Positions 8,232-14,610 of a DNA stretch of 52,114 nt are shown piece by piece. Location of the stretch: positions 1 to 52,114 of the forward strand of contig NZ_JADMJX010000118.1 of NCBI RefSeq assembly GCF_018780185.1, read 5' to 3'. A model generated the notes under the pieces. It was not told the origin of the DNA, searched no databases, and saw only the letters and a program-made list of their open reading frames with translations. The stretch is from Rhizobacter sp. GTDB taxonomy: Bacteria > Pseudomonadota > Gammaproteobacteria > Burkholderiales > Burkholderiaceae_C. The first letter of the stretch is position 1. Every line of letters starts with the position of its first letter. A program made the position numbers and the translations under genes.

Positions 8232-9770
8232 TCAAGCAGCCGGCGCTGGCGCGGCGGCGGTGGCTTCGGGCGGCGCCATGGGCGGTGTCATCACCACGGC
8301 GAAGCGCTCGAAGGCAGGGAAGGCGCCCAGCACCAGGGCCGGCTTCTGAGACTCTTGCACCTGGCTGGCCGTGAGGGCCACGCAGGTCAGCAGGCGTGCC
8401 ACACCCAGATCGCCGCAACCCACGCCGAGGCGCAAGGCCTGCTCGCTGGTGTCGAGGTGGGGCAACAGCTCTTGCAGCATTTCATAGACCTCGCTGGTGC
8501 GCGAGGCGCGGTGGTCGGCATCGGTGGTGATGTGCTCCATCTGCACCGGCTCGCAGCCGCTGGCCTTGATGGCATCGGTGGTGGTTTGCAGCAGGGTCTG
8601 CGGGCCCACACGGCCCGAGGCATCGGCTGACTTGTCGCGGCGCATCAGGTTGGCGCGGTACAGCCTGGCTTGCGCAGGCTCGGCCTGCGGCAGCTCGGGC
8701 CAGTCGGGCGACGCGAGCAGCACGCTGGCCGCTGCTTCGCCGGGCACCCGGCCGCGCTGGTTGTTGCCGGAGAACAGCTCTTTGGCTGCCGCCATGGCGG
8801 CGGTGTCGTTCTCGCTCAGCAGGCTGTCGGCCGCCAGGGCCCACAGCAGGCCGGGTGTTTTGTCGCGTTGCCATTGCAGCAGTTGCTGGTCCATCAGCTG
8901 CCAGAAGGCCTCGGCGCTGGCAACCGGGTGCACATGCAGCTGCACCGCAGGGCGAACGCTGTGCGCCATGGCGCGCGACTGGCCGGCGGCCCGCAAGCCG
9001 GCTTCGATGAAGGGGTCGAACAACTGCTCCAGCCAGGCACCAGCGGCTTGTTGCGACTGCACCGACCAGCGGGCCGGGATGGCCACGCGAATCGCCACAC
9101 CAGGTGGCAAGGTCGCGGCCTTGTTGCGTGGGGAGGGCGGCGGCGCGGCAAGTGCGGGCCACTGTGCTTCAACCGCCTCGCTCATCGTGCCGGTGGCCGT
9201 CTCCAGCAGCGTGAGCGCCCGCAGCACCTCGGCTGGCGCTTCGTAGCCGACCCAGGCCTCGGGTTTGGTCTGGGTGAGTGTGTTGACCGTCTCGGCCAAG
9301 GCGTCGGCCAAGTCATCGGTCGAGAGCTCTGGCATGGGGGCGGTGAAGACGGCGATGCCGTCGTCGTCTTTGAGTTGTGCGTCCAGGTCGGGCTTGCACT
9401 CGCCCGATGCGATGCTCGCCTGCGCGGCCTTCCACTGGTTGCCTGCGCGCACCTGCACGGCGCTGCCCAAGACCTTGGCATGTGCGCTGCGCTCGTTGAC
9501 CGCGGTGTTGGCGGCTGCCACTGGTTGTGCCGTGGCCGCTGGAGGAGTAACCGCTGCCGGCGGTGCGGCCGCGTAGCTGCGCAAGCGCTTCACGGCCCAC
9601 AGCGTCATCACCAGGCCGGCCGTCAACACCAGTGGCAACACGCCGAGGTGCAGCGTGAGGTCGGTGGCGCTCGGGTCGAGCTGCGCCGATTGCCAGCGCC
9701 ACATGGTGGTCAACCACACGAGCGCGGTGATCACCAGCAGCAGCGCGAGGATCTTCCAGACTTTGGCCAT
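8232..9770 (-). CDS. T6SS-cluster inner-membrane protein of unknown function
   Basis: This is a 512-aa protein I cannot assign to a named family. The first ~65 residues contain two predicted transmembrane helices (ILALLLVITALVWLTTMW; VLPLVLTAGLVMTLWAV). An Ala/Pro-rich linker and a ~420-residue soluble domain follow. The soluble part has a conserved-looking opening (ALETATGTM-type segments) and an LLWALAADSLLSENDTAAMA stretch, but no recognisable catalytic motif. It lies between the PAAR gene and tssM, 26 bp ahead of tssM, so it is probably co-transcribed with the membrane-complex genes. Similar two-helix proteins occur beside tssM in other Burkholderiales T6SS loci, as far as I recall. A role in membrane-complex assembly is inference. 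Codon style matches its neighbours. Confidence 0.8.
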   Translation of the reverse strand: MAKVWKILALLLVITALVWLTTMWRWQSAQLDPSATDLTLHLGVLPLVLTAGLVMTLWAVKRLRSYAAAPPAAVTPPAATAQPVAAANTAVNERSAHAKVLGSAVQVRAGNQWKAAQASIASGECKPDLDAQLKDDDGIAVFTAPMPELSTDDLADALAETVNTLTQTKPEAWVGYEAPAEVLRALTLLETATGTMSEAVEAQWPALAAPPPSPRNKAATLPPGVAIRVAIPARWSVQSQQAAGAWLEQLFDPFIEAGLRAAGQSRAMAHSVRPAVQLHVHPVASAEAFWQLMDQQLLQWQRDKTPGLLWALAADSLLSENDTAAMAAAKELFSGNNQRGRVPGEAAASVLLASPDWPELPQAEPAQARLYRANLMRRDKSADASGRVGPQTLLQTTTDAIKASGCEPVQMEHITTDADHRASRTSEVYEMLQELLPHLDTSEQALRLGVGCGDLGVARLLTCVALTASQVQESQKPALVLGAFPAFERFAVVMTPPMAPPEATAAAPAPAA

Positions 9771-9861
9771 GGTTCGGGCAGCGGGCGCTCGATGCGCCGT
9801 CAGAGAACTAGCGGGGAGCGCGTCGACAAGACAGCGCCGGAGGGGGAATCAGGTGGGGTGC

Positions 9862-10134
9862 TCAGCAGGCGTCGGTGCTGACCGATTGCGACGAGATGAG
9901 GGTCGCACCGCAGGCGGTCTTGTCGCCGTGCCGCGCGGCGGCCTTGCCGTCGATGATCATGGTCAGGTCGCCGCTGACGATCTGGGTGGTGCCGCCATGG
10001 CCCTTCTTGGGGCAGCTGACCTTGTCGCCCACACGGGCCAGGCGCTTGCCGTGTGTGTCGGTCACTCCCGAGGCTTCAATGACCTCGCCGCCATGGTCTG
10101 TCTTGTCGCCCAACACGATGAACGGACGTCCCAT
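9862..10134 (-). CDS. PAAR-domain spike-tip protein
   Basis: A 90-aa stand-alone PAAR protein begins MGRPFIVLGDKTDHGGEVIE. The pattern GDKTDHGG, a central ARVGDKVSCPKKGHG, then IDGKAAARHGDKTACG and terminal SVSTDAC gives the PAAR repeats and the His/Cys residues that coordinate the tip zinc ion. It caps the VgrG trimer and sharpens the spike; no toxin extension is fused. An in-frame GTG lies nine bases upstream. The ATG at 10134 is preferred because GGGAG sits eight bases before it and the family usually starts M-x-R-x-hydrophobic-GD. It is in the leftward membrane-complex operon, downstream of the M15 peptidase, and not next to either vgrG. Confidence 0.93.
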   Translation of the reverse strand: MGRPFIVLGDKTDHGGEVIEASGVTDTHGKRLARVGDKVSCPKKGHGGTTQIVSGDLTMIIDGKAAARHGDKTACGATLISSQSVSTDAC

Positions 10135-10229
10135 TTCTCCCACTCCCTTTGCCAGATTTTTTGGCCCAAATTACGGCGGTGTTGCCGCATGGATCAGAGT
10201 GGTCGAGTCTAACGGCTGAGGCCTGTGTG

Positions 10230-11114
10230 TCAGCCCCCCACCTTCGGGCGAGACGCAACGGGTTTTCTCAGTTCCACGTGGCCCAGATCGGCGTTCTGCC
10301 AGCGTCCGCCCCAGGTGAGGCCGACACGTTGTGCAACCTCTCCGTACAACTCGTAACCCTTCGCTGCCCAAGGGTCGCGTTCGCTGATGACCAGCTTGCC
10401 TGCACGCATGAATGCGCTGTCTGCGGCGAGGCCGTGCTGGTGGTAACTCTGCCAAGCGACGGCGTTGGTCACATGGGTGCCCATGCTGGCCAATTGGTTC
10501 TGGCGTTCGGGGCTGCGGTAGCCCTCGAGCAACGCCATCTCGTAGCCGTGTTCATCGCGCATCAGGCGATAGGCGAGCAGCAGGCGTTGGCGGAAGTCGG
10601 CGTCGAGCAAGTCCCAACGGCGGTCGGCGCTGGCGAGTTGGGGCCTGATCAGCTCCACCTCAGCGGTGGTGAAGACCTCGGGCGGCAGTGGTGGCGGCGG
10701 CACCAGTTGTTCGCCTTGCAGCAACGCAGCGACCACGCTGTCGGGTGGGGTGGATGAGGTGTCGTCAAACGCGTCGAGCGTGTGCCATCCCCTCAGGGAG
10801 AACACTAGCAAAGGCGGCAGCGCCAGCACCGCGACGGCGGCCGTCACGACCATCCAGTGCCGCTGCAACCAGCGCTTGCCACCGGCGGCCGCATGGCTCG
10901 CCTGGGCGAGACTTTGGCGAGCGTTCTGGCTGGCGCTCTGCTGCGCATTCTGACGAGCCCCCGCCAGACGTTGCCCCGCGCGTGAGATGCGCGCAGCCAC
11001 CTGCTCGCGAAACGAGGGCAGCAGGAGCAGGGCCGCCAGCACGCAAGCGAGCACGAAGTAAGCCACGATGGCAATCCACATCATCTTGTAAGCAAGGTTT
11101 ACCAGGCCCCCCAT
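10230..11114 (-). CDS. M15-family peptidoglycan peptidase, membrane-anchored, TagX-like
   Basis: This 294-aa protein has two N-terminal hydrophobic helices (IAIVAYFVLACVLAALLLL near residue 15; VTAAVAVLALPPLLVFSL near 90) flanking an Ala/Gln-rich segment, then a periplasmic D-Ala-D-Ala carboxypeptidase-like (VanY/M15) domain. The zinc-site elements are visible: GYRSPERQNQLASMG, SYHQHGLAADSAF (H-x6-D) and NADLGHVEL (the third ligand, H). M15 enzymes cut peptide stems of peptidoglycan. In Acinetobacter the T6SS-linked TagX opens the wall for the secretion apparatus. Position at the head of the PAAR-tssM operon supports the same job. The start is uncertain: no Shine-Dalgarno precedes 11114, and the MM pair about ten codons further in is an alternative. 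Confidence 0.88.
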   Translation of the reverse strand: MGGLVNLAYKMMWIAIVAYFVLACVLAALLLLPSFREQVAARISRAGQRLAGARQNAQQSASQNARQSLAQASHAAAGGKRWLQRHWMVVTAAVAVLALPPLLVFSLRGWHTLDAFDDTSSTPPDSVVAALLQGEQLVPPPPLPPEVFTTAEVELIRPQLASADRRWDLLDADFRQRLLLAYRLMRDEHGYEMALLEGYRSPERQNQLASMGTHVTNAVAWQSYHQHGLAADSAFMRAGKLVISERDPWAAKGYELYGEVAQRVGLTWGGRWQNADLGHVELRKPVASRPKVGG

Positions 11115-11121
11115 CGGGGCG

Positions 11122-11149
11122 TTGTCGCCCGCAAGGGGCTCTCTAGAAT
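11122..11149 (+). promoter_or_regulatory. candidate sigma-70 promoter for the 273-aa membrane protein gene
   Basis: TTGTCG at 11122-11127 and TAGAAT at 11144-11149 are separated by 16 bp, a fair match to a sigma-70 promoter. It faces the gene starting at 11214 and would give a leader of roughly 58 bases. The site lies in the 99-bp gap shared with the divergent M15 peptidase gene. Confidence 0.35.
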
Positions 11150-11213
11150 CGGTGGGTGCTTGCGCATACCGCGCACTTTGCCGACCCCGGGGCGGCCTTC
11201 ACATTCAGTTCCC

Positions 11214-12035
11214 ATGAACCAGCCACAGAACCCTGTCCCGCCCCGTGGCGCCCGCCCTCAACTGTTCAAGGAGCCGTCGGCCAAGCCAGCCGCCTCAAGG
11301 TCGAAGCACCATGCCGACTTCGGGCCGAGCATCTTAGCCACGATCGACGGCAAGCAGGCCCGGTTTGCCACACCACGCGATCACATCTCGGCCAAGCGCG
11401 TGATGTTGATGGGTGTGGTGGCGCTGGTGATTGCGGCGGCTTACGTGGGTGTGAAGTTCAATGCGTCGCGCCAGGCCGCAGTGCCGGACGCAGCGCCTGT
11501 GGTGTCAGCATTGCCGGTTGAAGCGCCGGTTGTGATGAAGGTGACCGAAGTTGCGGCATCGGCCCCCTCGGTGACCGTGGCGCAAGGTGCTGCGGCCATC
11601 GAGACGGTGGCATCTCCGGTTGTGCCCGCGTCAGCTCAGACGGCAAGCTCTGCACCGAACGTGGCGGCGAGTCTCAACAACATCCAGCTCGCGCTCAACA
11701 TTTCGGAGCCGGCTCCGGCCAAGAAAGACATCAAGGTGGCTGCAGGCAAGGAGCCCTCTGTGACTTACCGCGGGGCGCCGCCAGCGTCGCCGAACACGAA
11801 CAAGCCTGTCTCCAAAGCCGCGCCGGCGCCAGACACTGCTGCCGATGCCGACCTGCTGGCCGCGATGCTGCCTCACCTGAAGCGCAGCACACCGGCGCCC
11901 ACGAGCCCCGACTACGAGAAGCGCTGTGGCAAGTTGATCGGCGATGCGGCGGTGGATTGCCGGGCGAAGTTTTGCAATGGGCGGTTGGGGGTGGATGCGG
12001 CTTGCCCGGTGGCTGAATCGCCTGCGTCACGCTGA
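11214..12035 (+). CDS. single-pass membrane protein, Ala/Pro-rich, of unknown function
   Basis: This is a 273-aa protein with no family I recognise. It has a ~60-residue cytoplasmic N-terminus, one transmembrane helix near residues 63-82 (VMLMGVVALVIAAAYVGV) and a low-complexity Ala/Val/Pro-rich periplasmic stretch. The compact C-terminus holds four cysteines (EKRCGKLIGDAAVDC, AKFCNGRL, DAACPV), spaced as if for disulfides. It is transcribed away from the M15 peptidase and converges with the HD gene, so it sits alone between two T6SS blocks. The frame can be extended upstream to a TTG at 11160. The ATG at 11214 was chosen because the extension adds Pro-rich sequence overlapping the promoter region. 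No clear Shine-Dalgarno is seen. Function is unknown; a T6SS link is suggested only by place. Confidence 0.72.
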   Translation: MNQPQNPVPPRGARPQLFKEPSAKPAASRSKHHADFGPSILATIDGKQARFATPRDHISAKRVMLMGVVALVIAAAYVGVKFNASRQAAVPDAAPVVSALPVEAPVVMKVTEVAASAPSVTVAQGAAAIETVASPVVPASAQTASSAPNVAASLNNIQLALNISEPAPAKKDIKVAAGKEPSVTYRGAPPASPNTNKPVSKAAPAPDTAADADLLAAMLPHLKRSTPAPTSPDYEKRCGKLIGDAAVDCRAKFCNGRLGVDAACPVAESPASR

Positions 12036-12055
12036 TGTGGGAATGGCTGTGTCTT

Positions 12056-12694
12056 TCAACGCGTCGCATCCAGGGTTGACAACTCGCGTTTGAGGTTGGC
12101 CCGTGCTGATACCTCCCATAACACCCGCAGGGCGGGTGTTTTGAAGATGGCATCACGCTTCAAAAAGTTTGTCAGTACCTGTTTGCGACCTTGGGCATAG
12201 GCAGCATCGGGTACCCATTCGAACTCGCGCCGAATGGCCCTGCTGTAATTTCCATAGACGTCTGGTGCGGCTCCGAGGATGGACAGATCCAGGTCGAGAA
12301 ACAGAATGGTGTCGTTGTCCGGAGCTGGTGGGTTGTGGTGTTGCGTGGCAAGGATCATGGCGGCCACCTTGTCCAGTTCGGGTGCGCGCCAGCCCATCGG
12401 TTCGAGTGCGACGCGGGCCAGATCCGCAGATCGCAGTTCGTTGTCGTTGCGTCTGGTGTCATAAATGGCGTCGTGATAGCAGATGGCGGCGGTGATTGCC
12501 GGCAGATCGCCTGCAAGCTCTTGATGCGCCCCGAGGTGCGCGAGCAGCGCACGAAGGTGATCCAACGTGTGATAGTGACGATGGGGTTCGCTGTACCGGC
12601 AGACAAGATCGGCCAATAGCGCGTCTGGGTAGCTGTTGAGTAGGCCCCACTCCCTGCGCAAGGCCGCTATCTCAGTGGCATGCTGGTTCGTCAT
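12056..12694 (-). CDS. HD-superfamily metal-dependent phosphohydrolase (COG4339-like)
   Basis: A 212-aa protein carries the metal-site pattern of the predicted HD phosphohydrolases: RHYHTLDHL near residue 39 (paired histidines), CYHDAIYD near residue 73 (the HD pair), ATQHHNPP near 117 and FLDLDLSILG near 131 (distal Asp). Members are cytosolic and often uncharacterised; nucleotide or other phosphomonoester substrates are typical for HD enzymes. The ATG lies 15 bp after the stop of the candidate immunity gene, so it probably belongs to the vgrG-toxin-immunity transcript. Whether it serves that module or is a passenger is unknown. It converges with the 273-aa membrane protein gene. Base composition is visibly less GC-rich than the flanking tss genes. 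Confidence 0.85.
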   Translation of the reverse strand: MTNQHATEIAALRREWGLLNSYPDALLADLVCRYSEPHRHYHTLDHLRALLAHLGAHQELAGDLPAITAAICYHDAIYDTRRNDNELRSADLARVALEPMGWRAPELDKVAAMILATQHHNPPAPDNDTILFLDLDLSILGAAPDVYGNYSRAIRREFEWVPDAAYAQGRKQVLTNFLKRDAIFKTPALRVLWEVSARANLKRELSTLDATR

Positions 12695-12709
12695 GAAGAT
12701 GACGGCGGT

Positions 12710-13462
12710 TCAGCGATCGCGGCACCACACCCACTGAACATCACGTTCTTGGTGCCGGGGCAGTTTTTCTCCCTGATTGAACCGAGCGAAGTGGCGCAGA
12801 TCATCTGCAACTGCCCAGATTCCTGCGCGTGTGCATTGGGAGCCGCTTTCCGCGTACAGGAGGTCGTCCCTGCTGATTCTTTCACCGTGGATGAGCGCTG
12901 TGTCGTCGTCCGAAAAACGGAGTTCAATGCGGCCTGTGGAGGCCTCGTCGGTCAATGTGTCGATGGCGTTCTTCAAAGCCACGAAAAAGTCCCAATCCCC
13001 GAGGTCTTCAAACCCGCTTGCCGATGTGAAGTCGGCGCCGGCCATCTGCAAGTAGACATCCGAGTTGTAGGTGAGTTCAAACAAGGCGTGCCCGGCACCG
13101 TCCACAAGCTTGAACTTGCTGAAGCCCTGCCGCAACCGACCATCGCTGTACTTGGCTGGCTCAGTCGTGCAACGTATGCCGAGGTCATTCATCTTGGTTG
13201 AGCCATCGGGGCTTCGCCGACAGATCAAGATCGGGCGCTGGTTGGCCGGCAAAAATTCGAACTGCCTGTCCTTCGTCCAGTACATGCAATAGCGCTTGCC
13301 ATCTTCCTCGGTGTAGCTGCCTCGGATGGGATAGGTGTCGCGATAGGTGACCCCCAGTGCACCCACCAGAGGCCGATCTGCATCGGCGACTGGCGCCCAG
13401 CGCCCCGTGTCTGGGTCCAGATCGATGACGTCAGAAGACGTGTGGTGCTTGTAGATGTACAT
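12710..13462 (-). CDS. candidate immunity protein for the adjacent toxin
   Basis: This is a 250-aa protein starting MYIYKHHTSSDVIDLDPDTG. I do not recognise its family. It has no signal peptide or membrane helix, so it should be cytosolic. It is acidic and rich in aromatic residues and beta-type stretches (YCMYWTKDRQFEFLP; WDFFVALKNAID). The gene starts 14 bp after the candidate toxin stop and is followed 15 bp later by the HD gene. Position in a vgrG-toxin-X order, cytosolic location and lack of any enzyme motif make it the obvious immunity candidate; this is inference from gene order. The start is uncertain, since a GTG lies two codons upstream and neither has a strong Shine-Dalgarno. Lower GC than the core tss genes is consistent with exchange of cargo cassettes. 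Confidence 0.65.
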   Translation of the reverse strand: MYIYKHHTSSDVIDLDPDTGRWAPVADADRPLVGALGVTYRDTYPIRGSYTEEDGKRYCMYWTKDRQFEFLPANQRPILICRRSPDGSTKMNDLGIRCTTEPAKYSDGRLRQGFSKFKLVDGAGHALFELTYNSDVYLQMAGADFTSASGFEDLGDWDFFVALKNAIDTLTDEASTGRIELRFSDDDTALIHGERISRDDLLYAESGSQCTRAGIWAVADDLRHFARFNQGEKLPRHQERDVQWVWCRDR

Positions 13463-13476
13463 GGTCACGGCTTTGG

Positions 13477-14610
13477 CTACTTCTTCTTGTTCACGATCGC
13501 ATCGATTTGCTGCAGCAGTTGTTGGGCCTTCTTGGGGTCCCCGGCCCGCTTGGCGCGCTGGTATTCCATGATGGCGTCCCAAGGAAAGTCTCCACCGCCC
13601 GGATTCTGAGCGCTTTCGATGATCTTGCTGTCAGGGACCGGCTTGCCATCTTTGGAAATGGGAACACGTTCGCCTTTCGGGCCAATTGCGTACCCACGCT
13701 GGAGATCCTCGTACTTCGGCCCGAGTGGATCCCCATACTTTTCTTGGTTTCTCCGATAGATGACGTCGCGCAGTTCAGGATCCGTCTGATCCTTGAACTC
13801 CTTGCCAATGGCGCGTCGTTCAGCATTTGCTGCCTGGGCGATCTCCTTGTCGCTTTTGCCCGCTGCGCGCATCTTGTCGACCATGCCGCCGACACGCCGC
13901 TTCACAACAACTTCGTAGTCGAGTCGCATCAGTGGCTTGGCACTGTGCGCGAGGGTATTGGCCGTATCGGTCGCGCCATCGAGCTTGGCGGGCTTGGCGC
14001 GATCGAGCAGGGTATCCAATTCCTTCTTGAGAAAGCGCATGACCTCCGGGATCTTGTCTTTGCCGAGCGCTTTGAGTTTCTGAATCTGCTGCTCGACAAG
14101 TTTCAGCTGTTCGAGCTTGTCTCCCAAGACCTTCCGAGCAAGCCACATGTGACGAACATCGGACAAGCCAAGGATGATCTTCTCGGTGATTTCTTCGAAG
14201 TGCCGCACCGCCTGCTTGGCGTACTGATCCATGGGTAAGGCCTTGAGCCAGCGAACCGGGTCGCCTTTCCCGGCGCCACGGATGATGGCCAAGATGGTTT
14301 CCAACGCTTCGTCAGCATGCTGGCCACCTTTGCGGATGAACTTGACCAGCGTCTTGAGCACGCCTTTGAGCAAGCTACCCAGTACAGGAATCAATCCCAC
14401 CAATGTGATGGCGAGCGCGACCCATTTCCAAAAGTCCTCGTGGTCCTTGGAAAGCCCATGAAGGTTGGCAATCACGTCACGGACATCAGCGATTTGATCG
14501 ACGAAAGGTATCGCCGTGATGATGCTGCCGACAATGGTTTGCGACAGGCTCGGGTCTTCGTTGAAGTCGCCCTGCAGAACTCCCCAGAACCATTCAAGAG
14601 CGTCGTTCAT
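13477..14610 (-). CDS. candidate VgrG-linked T6SS effector (pre-toxin helices plus C-terminal toxin-like domain)
   Basis: A 377-aa protein with two modules. Residues ~1-110 contain an NEDPSLSQTIVGSIIT segment, IPFVDQIADVRDVIANL and a hydrophobic WVALAITLVGLIPVLGSLL. As I recall, this arrangement recurs as a pre-toxin region in larger polymorphic and Rhs toxins. Residues ~110-260 are helical and lysine-rich. The last ~110 residues carry RRAIGKEFKDQTDPELRDVI, EKYGDPLGPKYEDLQ and KIIESAQNPGGGDF. I remember this combination from C-termini of Rhs/polymorphic toxins but cannot name its activity. There is no PAAR, MIX or Rhs core. The ATG overlaps the vgrG stop (ATGA), so it is translated with its carrier, and a likely immunity gene follows. 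A cytosolic target is inferred from the lack of a signal on the partner. Confidence 0.72.
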   Translation of the reverse strand: MNDALEWFWGVLQGDFNEDPSLSQTIVGSIITAIPFVDQIADVRDVIANLHGLSKDHEDFWKWVALAITLVGLIPVLGSLLKGVLKTLVKFIRKGGQHADEALETILAIIRGAGKGDPVRWLKALPMDQYAKQAVRHFEEITEKIILGLSDVRHMWLARKVLGDKLEQLKLVEQQIQKLKALGKDKIPEVMRFLKKELDTLLDRAKPAKLDGATDTANTLAHSAKPLMRLDYEVVVKRRVGGMVDKMRAAGKSDKEIAQAANAERRAIGKEFKDQTDPELRDVIYRRNQEKYGDPLGPKYEDLQRGYAIGPKGERVPISKDGKPVPDSKIIESAQNPGGGDFPWDAIMEYQRAKRAGDPKKAQQLLQQIDAIVNKKK

